A DNA stretch of 64,000 nucleotides, from positions 806,001-870,000 of the forward strand of contig JAETXT010000009.1 in NCBI GenBank assembly GCA_019188255.1. Direction: 5' to 3'. Shown here piece by piece: positions 34,309-45,093 of this stretch. The notes under the pieces were generated by a model, which had not been told where the DNA came from, did not search any database, and worked only from the letters and a program-made list of their open reading frames with translations. The position numbers were made by a program, and so were the translations under genes. How positions within the stretch are numbered: the stretch's first letter is position 1; each line of letters begins with the position of its first letter. This DNA comes from Verticillium longisporum (Eukaryota > Ascomycota > Sordariomycetes > Glomerellales > Plectosphaerellaceae).

Positions 34309-36584
34309 GGCGATGGACTGGACCGGACTGAGAAGTCTCGTATAGTATCGCAGCTGAGAGCCTGACGATCACAGGATCATTGCAGATCACGGGCGCGCGT
34401 GCTGGATTAAATAGCAGCGCGTACTCGGGCAGCAGCCTCGGCGGCGGGCGTCGGAAGAATATCCATCGACGACCCCTGCTCCCACCCCATCTTCGCGCAT
34501 CTTTGGCAAAATCCAAGACGTGATATGATGACTCGTTCTCGCCTGTGCTACCGACACCGCAGGTCGAGCTCGTGTTGGCTCGAGGCGCAAGGAATACAAG
34601 GCGCCGTCAGGAGAGGGGCCATGTCGCGTGCTGCTGGACAGGCATAGCGTCAACGCAGAGGGGTGCAGAGGTTGGCGGGCACGAGAGACCTGCCAAGCCT
34701 GGCGATGGTCGTTGAGCTTCCTTGTTGGCACAAGCCAAAGGGGTCCCGGGTCGGTAGAGCCAATAAGCCAGATCGGGTGCGTGCCGGATGCCACTGTAAA
34801 GATTGTCGACCTGCCGAGTTGAGAGAAAGCGCCGCAGCGGATGCCGGAGGTCCCAGGGCGCACTAGGGCCCGAGGGCATAGTGCAAAGAGGGCTCGGGTG
34901 GCGTCCATCTCATCTTTCCAGTTGGGAGGGAAGATGGGCGGTCCATCGAGGGGCCTTATCGGCCAGGCAAGCCAGGGTAGGGATCTGGAGGAGGGGGCGA
35001 CGCCAGGCCTGATCAGGCTTCTGGAATGGCAAGTGGAGAGTGGCGGCCTGCAGCGTTGCATCAAACCGGGGAGCGCGCGGGGTGGGAAGGCTCTGAGCGC
35101 GAGGCCAGAAGCTGCATACTGTGCATCGTCCTGCCGTTTTCCCTCTGGGGCGATATCACGACAGACAGGCTGCGTCTTGCGACGGCGTGCTCATTGGTCG
35201 TCTCGTTCGTAGCGTTCCAAACCTATGCGGGAGAGGCGTAGGGAGGAGATGTTCCTGGGCACTTGGCTCTATTCTCGTTCTCGTTCTAGGCTGTGGGCAC
35301 CTGGATGACTCCATCTCGGAGCCGTCGACTCTTCTCGTGAGAAGCCAGGGTTAGGTGTTTCGGCGCCGCCCGACGGTGCCTGGAGCGTTTCTTGTGATCA
35401 TCATCTCCGATGGCAGCTGAGAAGCGCAGGACGATGCGCGAGGCGTGAAGCTTGATGCATGAGGCGCGAGGCGAGCGATGGGGCGATGGATAACCGACAC
35501 CACGATGCAGACAACATGATGAAGTGGTTCGGCGAAGAGGAAAGAGAAGGCTTCTCAGCAGCCCGAAGAGACAAGAAAGGCAAGTTCGTTTGTGGTAGGG
35601 TCGCGCCTGACCAAGAATATCCCCGATCCATGGGGTTGCAGCCACTATTTTTGCCCATTTATTGCACCTGCCACCCTATGCCCACGGCGCCACACACATT
35701 CCGCCACACTTCTGTCCCCCCCCGAGGCAGGTACACCTTGAGGTACCTACCTTGGATAGGTAGGTACCCGAGGCGCCCCGTCATACAGGACTCAGGCCGT
35801 CAGGTCCTGCACCTGAACAAACACCTTCCTCCCAACTCTCTCGATTGCCCTGGGTTGAAAAAAAGTTGAGAGACCGGAGCTGAGGCCAAATTACACCGAC
35901 AAGGTCAGACTTGGGTGATAACAGTCGCTGACGAGCAAGCAAAAATATAGACACAAGTCTCACGCTGCAAGGCACCAGATGCAAGAGTTGCTGAAACAGG
36001 AAACCTCACAGCAAAAGTCGTCACACTCAGCTGTCTCGGAAAACCCTATCAATTGAACGACATTCTCATCTGGGGTCTGGGGCACGGCCCTGCCAGAAAC
36101 CGTGGCTTTGGCATGACATGTCGTCCGTGACACATGGGTGGTTGTCAACTTTCTTGCTGCAAGCCTCTGTCTTGCTTTGCCGCCCGCCCCGCCCTCGTCC
36201 CGTCCCGTATTGTGGGCAGATTCCTCGACTCAGTTCAGACATCCTTTGTTGGTCTGTGCCTAGCATGGCTGGACATATTGAGACTGTATGCGTTGTGTTG
36301 TCACTCGAATCGACCAAAGATCGCCTTCGTGGCATGCGCAACTTAGACACCGCGATCATCCTCATTACGCATGGTTGACGGCATGCCCGGTCTGATGCAA
36401 GGCGTGCACTGGAGAAAGATTGCAGCAGGACGTTTATGCCTTTCAAGATCACAGCCTCTGTGATCTATAAAGTCCAGACAGGCTGGACAGCACAGGAATT
36501 GTTCGACAGACACACGACATCCACACGCTCACGCTTCTCAGCACCACAGCTTCTTCAGCACTACAAAGCTTCACGTTCGTTACA
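34309..36584. other. Intergenic, divergent promoters
   Basis: Upstream of S8 copy B and of the aerolysin-like secreted protein. It contains a palindromic GGTACCTACC/GGTAGGTACC cluster at 35742-35768 and a TATA box at 36476-36481. No coding frame is recognised. Confidence 0.5.
36476..36481 (+). promoter_or_regulatory. TATA box of the aerolysin-like secreted protein gene
   Basis: TATAAA within GATCTATAAAGTCC, about 104 bases before the ATG at 36585. Confidence 0.45.
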
Positions 36585-37985
36585 ATGGTCACCCGCCGAA
36601 CCTTCTTCTCTTTCCTGGCAGCTCTGTGCGCGGCACAGGGCATCAATGCCACTTCGTACTGCTACTGTGAAGGCGGCCCAGGTTTCCACTACCTTGGCAT
36701 CGAGACTGTGTGTGCCGAACTCGGGTAAGTCCTCGTTGACACAAACAGAAAAGTCTTGAGCATATCTGACCATGTTTGCAGCACACCATGGAACACGACC
36801 AACTGCGACCTCGGCAGCTCTGACGTCTGCAAGTTCGGCGGCGACGGCGGCGCGCCTGCCGATGGCACGCAGTCTCTCCGGCAGTGGTGTAAGACGAACT
36901 CCGAGCACTCGTGACATGGGAGGATGAGAACATGCAGAGACTGACCTTTCACAGGTGAAAGCCCTGACCGGCAGGGACGGGATCTCAGCGGCGAGACAGT
37001 GCAAGGCGGTGCCCTCATCTGCACCGAGTCAAAGCCCGGTACGTCGAAAATTGTTGGGGTTTGCAACCTCTATGCAGCCTCGAGAGACTGACATGACACA
37101 GAATGGATCGATGATTCGTGTGAAGCCCTTGGACAGGCGGGACTAGAGGAAGATATAGAAGGCCCTCCCATCGACCTCGACGAGCCAGTCGATGGGTCGG
37201 AAGACACGGACGGCATCCCAACACGCCTCCGTCGCCAAGCCGACAAATTCGGAAGCGACTTTCTCCGCTACGTCCCTGCAAGCAAGACGGCCAACCTGAT
37301 CAAGACGGCATCCAATCGCAACGTCAAGACCCACGGTGACGGCAGCAAGGAGACGATCCATCAGGTCAACGAGCTGCGCCTCAAGGGATACAACTGGAAA
37401 TTCCTGCGCAGCTACGACAACCAAAAGGGCGCCGCCGACTTTACCGACAGCGTCGAAATCACCAAGGGCTTTGAGACATCGTCCGGCTCCAACACCAAGG
37501 CGGAACTGGCCGTGAGCTTTGGCTACAACGGCCTTGCCGCCCAGTTCAGCGTCGACGCCAGTCTCTCGCACGAGTTCTTTTCCCAGAAGCGCGAGACGGT
37601 CACGACGAAGCGCAACGAGACGTTCTTCGTGCCCAAGGGCGCCGCCGCCTATCTCTACCAAAAGGTGTACGTCTGGGAGTCGACGGTGACGTTTAGGCTG
37701 ACGTCCGTCGGCGGCCCGTTTGACAATGGAGGCAAGCCGGGCAAGCGTGGCACCTTTGACCTCGCCATCGATGAGAGCGAACCCCTCTTGGCTTCGTTTG
37801 AGTTTGACGTATTGACGGAGGAGAAGGTTGTCAAGGATGCGCCGCTGCTCGACCGCGGAACATTTGACGTCGCGAGACTCTTTGAGCTGAAAGAACCCAA
37901 GTTCCCCAAGGCTGAGGCTCTGTACGAGGAGGACTGGACCGGTCACGTTCGCGACTTCATCAAGAAGCTCGGCTTCTCGATCTGA
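36585..37985 (+). CDS. Secreted two-domain protein: Cys-rich head plus aerolysin-like beta module
   Basis: A 404-aa protein, joined as 36585-36724, 36782-36888, 36955-37038 and 37102-37985 (introns 57, 66 and 63 bp). The signal peptide is MVTRRTFFSFLAALCAAQGINA. Residues 26-117 hold eight Cys (26, 28, 43, 55, 63, 83, 105, 117), an even set suited to disulfides. An acidic linker (126-148) leads to RLRR (152-155), a Kex2-like dibasic site. The remaining 250 residues have no Cys and are beta-rich. Within this part, KGFETSSGSNTKAELAVSFG and QKRETVTTKRNETFFVPKG show long alternating Ser/Thr-polar strands and a 'PKG-x-YLYQKVYVWE' return strand, typical of the aerolysin/ETX-MTX2 pore-forming superfamily. 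Pore formation is inference from pattern only. Alternatives are an extracellular lectin-like or other beta-structured protein. Family call is moderate; secretion is well supported. Confidence 0.7.
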
Positions 37986-39181
37986 TCGGGATTTTCCCAA
38001 ACAGGGCTTCTGCAACAAGCCTGAAGCACGGAGCCAGAGATACTTTGCGCTTGGAGACAAGCATGAATGAATGGGGAGTGGGCAAGAGGGGCTTGCCACT
38101 CTTCACAGCGTCGCTACGACGAAGACAAACGAGTGATGGTCAGGGTATGCTGTAATTTTAATTTGTTCTTTTCATCACAAGTAGTTCCTTTAGATTCTGC
38201 TATATAATTCTATTGCGCAAGAACGCGCAACATCTCGCCATCAGCATTGCCTCGTGGCCATGTTTCCAGTTTAAGCTACTTCTCAGTGCTCCCTTTACCT
38301 CGGGTAAACGTTCTGGAAGTGAATTTTGCTCATGTACCAGTCTCCTGATATACCATGTGTGTTCGATCTATCGACGATAAGACGTCTAAGTCTAAGCATT
38401 GGACTTTTCGTTTTGAGAGTTTCTGTATCATAATATCAGGCAGAGTGGGCGAAACACTGTTTTAAACATGAATGCCTTTCTGTACGTCAATCGAGCATGC
38501 ATTTCGATCCTGGCCACCCCTTTCTCCTACAAACTTGCAAATAAATCAGCAAGAAAAAAGAACCAAGATTGACCTAGTGGCTTTCCCAAATTGACATCCT
38601 CCTCTCTAAACTTCCCATGGGCTACCTCACAAGGCAAACCAGCTTCAGCATCCAGCATCAAGAGGCAAAGGAAGCAGTGGCGCCACCGCATGAGCCACTG
38701 CTGACCCTCATCACCTGCTACCGCCTGCCAGCACTTGAACTCTGTCTCACTCGTCCCCTCCCCCAGCCGAGGTGCGATGCCCGAGTCGGGGAACTCCAGC
38801 CCAAGCACTGCCAAGCACCGCCCGACGAACCCAAGCCCGATCCAATGACGGCCTGAGCCCCGGGTCGAAACATCAGATCATCTCGTTCCTGAACGTCAGA
38901 CAAGAGAAGTCAATCTACACTCTGTTACACCAAGTGGACTGACTGGTCTCTCGTCACGCAAAACCCATGACACCCGCCTATAAAGCACCCTTGGTCCTAG
39001 AACGTCAACCAAAGGGAACATCACCAAAAGGCATTGCAACACCCCATCGTCACCATCACATCTAAACCGGACATCTTACCCCGCTTCGGCCTACCTACTC
39101 AAAACATCTTGATCAAACCCAGCAAACACACGGCACATCACACCCATCCCCACGCCCCATACGCATCACAGGACGTCCACC
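37986..39181. other. Intergenic, no gene recognised
   Basis: AT-rich 3' flank followed by the promoter of the TANGO2-like gene. A TATA box is at 38979-38984. No coding frame is recognised. Confidence 0.5.
38979..38984 (+). promoter_or_regulatory. TATA box of the TANGO2/NRDE gene
   Basis: TATAAA within CCGCCTATAAAGCACC, about 200 bases before the ATG at 39182, leaving a leader of roughly 170 bases. Confidence 0.4.
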
Positions 39182-40222
39182 ATGTGCATCGTACTTCTCA
39201 CGACAGCTCACCCCTCCTACGCCCTCATCGTCATCGACAACCGCGACGAGTTCATCCTCCGTCCCACCTCCCGCCCACACTGGTGGTCCCACCCCGCGGG
39301 GCCCACCGTGCTCTCGCCGCGCGACCTCCAGCGCGCCGAGAAGGGCACCTGGCTCGGCCTCACCTCGACCGGCGCGCTCGCCGTGCTGACCAACTACCGC
39401 GAAGACGGGCCCCCAGACGCCGCGCACCCGATCCACGCGCAGCGGTCCCGCGGCGGCATGGTGACGGCCTGGCTGGGCGCCGACCCGCGCGAGCCGACGG
39501 CCGAGACGGTGCAGAAGCTCGTCGCCGACGGCGGCGTGCGCGGCGTCGGCGGCTCCAGCATGGTGGCCGGCAGGCTGCGGCGGAACCGGGGCGAGGAGCG
39601 CGCGCACGAGGGCATCGCCGTCGGCACGCACCGGTGCGGCCACGTGCATGACGTGCCTTGGATCGGCGAGGCGAGGGGCGAGGTCTACGGCCTCAGCAAC
39701 ACGTCGTACCTCGACCCCGACGCGTGGCCCAAGGTCGAGGACGGCAAGAGGCTCGTCAGGGAGGCCGTGGAGCAGGCGGTGGCGGAGGACCTTGACGAGG
39801 AGGCGCTGACGGAGAAGCTGTTTGGCGTGCTGGGCACCGATACGCTGCCGGCGCCCAGGCCGGGGCAGGGGTTCGCCGAATACATCCCGCAACTGAAACA
39901 CAGCATCTTCATCCCGTCGATTGGCGATGAGCATCACCGGCAGGCCATGGTCGAGGCCACGAAGAGGGGCAAGGGCGAGTGGGATACCGACGACAAAATG
40001 GCGGCTGAACAGCTGCAGCGACCTGATGCAACGTCTGGCGAGAACGGCATCGGATTCGACACGGGCATGTACGGGACGCAGAGACAGTCGGTCATTCTGG
40101 TTGACTGGGATGGAAATGTGGTCTTCAAGGAGCGTGCCCTCTGGGATTCGAATGGAAACCCGATCCCGAAAGGAGAGGGTGACGTTGTCTTCAAGTACAA
40201 GATTGACGGGTGGGATGACTGA
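39182..40222 (+). CDS. TANGO2/NRDE (DUF833) family protein
   Basis: A 346-aa intronless protein. It begins MCIVLL, with Cys2 as the potential N-terminal nucleophile after Met removal, and carries the family-naming NRDE motif at residues 20-23 in VIDNRDEFILRPT. Further family blocks are WWSHP, GRDLQ-like SPRDLQRAEKGTWLGLTSTG, LTNYRED, YGLSNT and the C-terminal GTQRQSVILVDWDGNVVFKER. TANGO2 proteins are linked to Golgi/ER organisation, mitochondria and haem or lipid handling in eukaryotes; the biochemical activity is unsettled. Length fits fungal homologues. A long frame on the minus strand through the same DNA is a codon-bias shadow. Confidence 0.92.
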   Translation: MCIVLLTTAHPSYALIVIDNRDEFILRPTSRPHWWSHPAGPTVLSPRDLQRAEKGTWLGLTSTGALAVLTNYREDGPPDAAHPIHAQRSRGGMVTAWLGADPREPTAETVQKLVADGGVRGVGGSSMVAGRLRRNRGEERAHEGIAVGTHRCGHVHDVPWIGEARGEVYGLSNTSYLDPDAWPKVEDGKRLVREAVEQAVAEDLDEEALTEKLFGVLGTDTLPAPRPGQGFAEYIPQLKHSIFIPSIGDEHHRQAMVEATKRGKGEWDTDDKMAAEQLQRPDATSGENGIGFDTGMYGTQRQSVILVDWDGNVVFKERALWDSNGNPIPKGEGDVVFKYKIDGWDD

Positions 40223-40984
40223 GTGTGCATATGGCATCGTTTCATCATCTTTATGCTCAGCACACATTCTAGATCGGCCGCATCATCCGCATAACGGACA
40301 AGAAAGTAGAACTAGACAAAACAGAAGAGCATTTGAGGAGTATGAGGGCTGGATACGCCAGAAACATGACGAGAACGCCATGATCAAAGGGTATTCGTTC
40401 CAATGAGGTCGTGAACTGCATGTGAGCTACATGAGCTTGTCTAATGAAGGTGATACTTAGCTGAACAAGGCCCCTGGCAGCACAAACTTCAACGTGTGGT
40501 CTTCATTGTCAGGGATAGTGAAATCAAGACTAACAGCGATGAGTAACACTTGCCAAAGGCACAGATCTTCACAAAGAGCCCAACAATGATGTTCTCCCAG
40601 CACTACAGGGCTCCATAGATAGGTGAGCCAGGCAGTTGCTGGCGGCCTACTGACCATCGCCATGCCGACAACCACAGATCGTGAGGGCAGTCGTGACCGT
40701 GGCCCATCACGTCAACGCAATGTAAACGTCAACATAAACGTCGGTGGCTACCTTCCCTTCCTATCTTCTAGGCTATCTGAATCTGTGAATTCCTCCTGGA
40801 CACAAGAGGCCAAGTACAATACCTCTTCCCGTCTCCCAACGCTGCCTTCCCGAACGAAACACAAACTTTCCCCTTCATTATCACTATCAACCGGTAACAA
40901 GCCTAGGGCTTATTGATCCTCTCCCAACTGCTTTTATTGTTGCATTCATTATTCCTGTCCTCCACGCTCTCCTCATATCTCAAG
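40223..40984. other. Intergenic, no gene recognised
   Basis: Spacer between two plus-strand genes, ending in a CT-rich leader before the Ser-rich protein. No coding frame is recognised. Confidence 0.5.
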
Positions 40985-42439
40985 ATGGGCCGTTTCGACC
41001 ACAAGAAGTCTCGTCTGCCCACCCGAGAGGGTGCCGGATCGCGTCCTTCTCTTCGCAGCCTTATATCGGCACCAGTGGGACCGATTCATCGCAGTAACGG
41101 CCAAGACCTCCAGCGGAGCGAGGGATTCTCCATCGTCCCCTCGATCGACTCCTGCGCCGGCTCTAACCCTAATAACCCAACCGTAGGTGAACAGAGCAAA
41201 GAGCATCTCGATATGGCCGACGCCCGAAGCAACAACAATGGTCGGATCATGGAAGGCGGTGTCGACAAAACTCGGCTCCGCATTCCGACCAGCTCTTCGA
41301 CACCTATGGTAAGACGGCTTTCTGCAAGCTACAGGGGTGGCCGGCCGCCTGTTGGAAACCCTGTTACTGCCAGCGAGAACAAGACGACAACTCGTGGCAC
41401 CCTTGCCATGTCACGAACGACTATTGGTTCTAATGCATCGGCCACCAAGTTCCAATCCCAGCTCAGGGTTGGTGAGTCAGGACGTGCCAGTCTGGGCAGC
41501 ATGAAGCCATTGCCCGAACTGCCAGCTGTGAAGCAAACCAAGGGCAGACTGAGCTTGTTCACCGGAAAGAAGAGCAACTCAACTTTCAGTCTTGGCACCA
41601 AGGCCAATTTCCAGACTAAAAAGCCTTCATTCGAGCCCACAACCAAGACGGCTACCTCGGACATCGAGATCAAGTCCATCGCCTACCCGCACGCTCCTCC
41701 TCCCAAGCCTCGTCTCACCAAGTCGAGAACTCTCGCGGCACTGACTAACCTGACTGCCTCTCTCTCACGAACATCGCTCGTCTCGGACCGCAAAGCCAGT
41801 TCCTCTTCCAAGGCCAGCGTGCCTTCCGTCAGAACTGCCTCGCCCGCGGTATCCACCCTAACCCCTTTCCCCGTCCTTCCCGAGGAACCCCCCGTGTCTT
41901 CTCAGCCCAACGATGTCACATCGGCCCAGCCCTCGGCGTACTGGTCGGGGAGATACCTTGCCCTCCACGACAGATACAAGTCGGAAGCCAACCTGACCGA
42001 AGCCCCGATGCGTACCCTTCTCGCCCAGACGCCGAACCGCATCACCCCGCGCTCGGGTCTCACGCAGAGCAACACCACCGTCGGACTGACGACCCTAACC
42101 AGCTTCCAGCAGACCAGCATTCCCTCTGTCGCCACCGGTCGCACCTACGTCGACGACGAACCCATCGCCATCTCCGTGTTCCGCCGCCTTGAGGAGCTCT
42201 GCACCACGCCCGAGGCCCGCGAGAGCCTGCGAGCCTGGCAGGTGTCGTACGCGCGCAAGATCAACTGCGTCAAGCTGCTCCCCCCGGGCGAGACGATGGA
42301 TGGCTCTGCTCCTCCTCGTGGTGAGGGCGTCGTCGCTCGTTTCCTGGCCCGCAAGAGCGTCAGTGAGCACACGGATGGAAATGCACTCCGCAGCGACTTG
42401 AAGAAGTCCGTTGTCAGCAAGAAACCGAACAATGTCTGA
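40985..42439 (+). CDS. Ser/Thr-rich, largely disordered protein of unknown function
   Basis: A 484-aa intronless frame starting at MGRFDHKKSRLPTREGAG. The 24 upstream in-frame residues are Leu/Ser-rich but begin inside an otherwise noncoding CT-rich leader, so they were not used. The protein is dominated by Ser, Thr, Pro, Arg and Lys, with many potential phosphosites (RRLSAS, SRTS, RTASPA) and no transmembrane segment. Only the last 100 residues look ordered: AISVFRRLEELCTTPEARESL, then RAWQVSYARKINCVKLLPPG. Similar proteins are widespread in Sordariomycetes without assigned role. The call as a real gene rests on the long frame, codon use and conserved-looking C-terminal helix. Confidence 0.75.
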   Translation: MGRFDHKKSRLPTREGAGSRPSLRSLISAPVGPIHRSNGQDLQRSEGFSIVPSIDSCAGSNPNNPTVGEQSKEHLDMADARSNNNGRIMEGGVDKTRLRIPTSSSTPMVRRLSASYRGGRPPVGNPVTASENKTTTRGTLAMSRTTIGSNASATKFQSQLRVGESGRASLGSMKPLPELPAVKQTKGRLSLFTGKKSNSTFSLGTKANFQTKKPSFEPTTKTATSDIEIKSIAYPHAPPPKPRLTKSRTLAALTNLTASLSRTSLVSDRKASSSSKASVPSVRTASPAVSTLTPFPVLPEEPPVSSQPNDVTSAQPSAYWSGRYLALHDRYKSEANLTEAPMRTLLAQTPNRITPRSGLTQSNTTVGLTTLTSFQQTSIPSVATGRTYVDDEPIAISVFRRLEELCTTPEARESLRAWQVSYARKINCVKLLPPGETMDGSAPPRGEGVVARFLARKSVSEHTDGNALRSDLKKSVVSKKPNNV

Positions 42440-42948
42440 CAGGATGAGAGGGACCGAAAATGTGCTTTGCAAAGCTAAGCATTGTGGACGAAGGGATTGT
42501 ATACTTACTGTACTTGTATTTGGATGTCGTTGGTAATGGTCGGGATTGTTGCTTTGGCTTGAAGGACATCGCTGCTCATGTTCAGTGAGCAGCCACTGGA
42601 TGCGGAACCTTGGCCTAGGGGAACGGATGAATAGACAAGTGTATCAGTAGCACCAAAGGAACAGCACAAGAAATGACGCTCAACTAATGAATAGTTCGTT
42701 CAAAGGTATCTCGTCGCCATGTACCGTGCCAAAACGCCTTCCGCCCGCAGGCCATGGGGATCCCAATTCCGGCTCGTGAACCCCCCCTGTATTCCCTTGT
42801 CTTTCCCGACGTTAATCTACTACACAATAAACAAGACAACGCAACTTCAAGCATCAGGTTATTCTGTCAGCCATCGCCGCCGCTCGACCTCGTCCGCCCC
42901 CGGGACGACCCCCTTCATCTGATCCATCCTGTCCAGCTGGTCGGCGTT
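42440..42948. other. Convergent intergenic gap
   Basis: The 3' ends of the Ser-rich gene (plus) and the TFIIH gene (minus) converge here. No coding content is seen. Confidence 0.5.
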
Positions 42949-44476
42949 CTAAGCCTTCTTCCGCAGCTTGAGATAATCGCGAATCTGCTCATGCTTGCTC
43001 GCGAAGAACATGCGCTTCCGATCGTTCCGCCACGCGAGCACGCCAATCTCGTCGGCGAACCGCGCGATATCCCTGTACTCGGCATCGTCGTCGAAGTCGC
43101 GGAAGAGGAAGCCAGACGTCGTCTTCATGCGCTCGTTCTCGAGCTGCCAGAGGCGGATCTGGTCGACGACGGTGGGCGGGAGGACGGGCTTGCCGTCGGC
43201 GGCGGCCTGTCTGTGCATCTGCTCGTGGGCGTGGGCGGCGAGGTAGGAGATGATCTGGTCGGCTGTGATGCCAAAGTCGATGGCCTGGCGGACGGACTGG
43301 CGAGTCAGACGACCGGAGACCATGCCTGGGAACTTGACGGAGAGGTGGCAGAAGAGAGAGAGGACGGCGATCTGCAGCTGCGACGTTGTGTACGCGTAGA
43401 CCCGGTAGTTGGTCTCGACGATGATGCCGTTGGTCTGGTCGCCTGGTCCGCCCTGGGGTTGAGACAGGGCGTTCATGCTATCGGTCAGGGTGCGCGTCGC
43501 CGTCGAAACGTTGGTTAGGGCGCGTGCTTGGGGCGTGACAAAGTACTGGAAGGGTTTGTGGGAGGGTATGTAGACTAGGCCAAAGTCCATGAGGCTCGGA
43601 AGCATGTCTTGGCGCTCTTTGCTGAGGGCTTCGGTGTCGTAGACTTCGTCGAGCTCGAGAATCGAGAGCTGGAACAGGAAAGAGAGCATATCCGTATGCT
43701 TGGCCGTCTGCTGGTCGGTCGCGTCGAGCCACAGCAGCAGCAGAGTCCAGACTTGGGCGTTTTCTTCTTGCAGCAGAAATGTAAAGCCAGCCTGCGTGAT
43801 TGTGGTGCTGCCGCCTTGACGCTTGACGAGCTGGCCGGCGAGGAGCAGCTCCTTGACGGAGTTCTTAGGACCGCCGCTGTCGACGAAGCCGGGCGTCACG
43901 CTGTTGACAATGTAGTGTAAAATGGCGTCCCATTTCTGGCGTGCGTGTTTCTCGATCGACTCAGTCGTGATTTCGGGTGAGCGGGGGTGCGGAGAGATCA
44001 CGCCGAAGGAGCCTGGTGCTCCGTTGCCTTCGAGGGCCTCGCGATAGGACTTCGAAAAGTTGGCTGTGAGCTGTATCATTTGCGGAGCGCCTTGTGTTGG
44101 AACAGACATTTGTAGCATGTGTAGACTTCGGAGTTGTGCGAGAGCATGATCTTTGGCTCTGCTTGGGTCAGCGGTGCAACAAACAATCCTCGACGGTGCG
44201 CGCACCTCTTGTACTCGGGCTTCACGCGTGCCTCAAGGTCTGCTATTGGTATTGGTCCGGGAAGATATAGAAGCATCGTCACAAATGTCTTGGCTGGGGC
44301 AACGTCAGTCCATAGCTGGTGGTCAGAGGCCTTGGTGTCCTACCTAGTGGTGACAACATGCGTCTTGAGATGCATAATGCCGTGGAGGGGTTCAGGTACA
44401 GCTTTCTAAACGTTGTGCCGGGCAGCTTCTCCAGGTAGTCGGCCAGCTGGAGCGACTTCGTCAAGCCGGCCGACAT
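42949..44476 (-). CDS. TFB2: TFIIH core subunit Tfb2 (p52/GTF2H4 homologue)
   Basis: A 476-aa protein, joined on the minus strand as 44344-44476, 44206-44293 and 42949-44158 (introns 50 and 47 bp). Tfb2 is a core subunit of TFIIH, the RNA polymerase II initiation and nucleotide-excision-repair complex. It anchors and stimulates the Ssl2/XPB helicase and binds Tfb5. The diagnostic start LADYLEKLPGTTFRKLYLNP and the FVTMLLYLPGPIPIADLEA block are joined only by the predicted splicing, which supports both introns. Further blocks are LQLTANFSKSYREALEG-like helices, GFTFLLQEENAQVWTLLLLW and the C-terminal Tfb5-binding region ending KHEQIRDYLKLRKKA. Length matches fungal Tfb2. It is divergent to the thioesterase gene with a 617-base shared upstream region. 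Confidence 0.95.
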
Positions 44477-45093
44477 GATTGCCAGAACCGCGCGAAGGGC
44501 GGTCTATACTGTGTCTATTGCCGCTAAGCGATTGATGTTGTATTCGATGGCACCTCGCTGTGTGCTCACGCACGTGGAATTCGCGTTCCTCGTCTCGATC
44601 GTTGGGGAAAGTAGGTTGACTGTGGTGTAAAGAGTCGAGCAATGATAAGGTTATGTTGCAATGCCTGGTTTCTTCGTTCTGATAGCTTGGCCGACACACT
44701 TGACGTGGACAACTGCGCTTGAAATAATTGGACAGCAAGTCCGTCCTCCGAGACTTGTCATCGTGGTCTGGAAATCATCATCGAAGCTTGAGCTCACGAC
44801 GCTTATCGAGAGACCCTGCCTTATCGAGGGGAGCGTTCTTATTGGTCATCCTCTGCAGCCTAAGGGGCCATTCTTGCGCTCACGTGACGCGAAGTACCGA
44901 GGTCAGATATGCCGACCGTTATCCAGCTTATCGCGGCTCTTGTCGGGGCTCTGACGTCGCCCTCACGAAGTTCATCTGGAGGAAGGAGCAGGAGCATAGC
45001 GTTTTGCTGACATTTCACATCGTCTCTGCGTTTTTGGGAAGATCAATTGGTTTCTTCTCCTGCTCAGGGCTTCACGAAACATATTACAACGCC
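44477..45093. other. Divergent promoter region between TFB2 and the thioesterase gene
   Basis: A 617-base gap between two divergent starts. No coding frame or canonical TATA box stands out. Confidence 0.5.

Noticed and set aside
16706..38000. A secondary-metabolite or protease gene cluster
   Set aside because: No synthase, tailoring oxidase set or cluster regulator is present; the mix of an amine oxidase, RNase Z-like protein, EEP enzyme and secreted proteins shows no shared pathway.
37143..38099. 318-codon minus-strand frame
   Set aside because: Antisense of the aerolysin-like gene, which is supported by four phase-consistent exons and a signal peptide.
39113..40267. 384-codon minus-strand frame opposite the TANGO2/NRDE gene
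   Set aside because: Arg/Val/His-rich composition typical of GC-biased antisense; the plus strand has the NRDE signature.
42754..43518. 254-codon plus-strand frame
   Set aside because: Antisense of TFB2, whose identity is firm.
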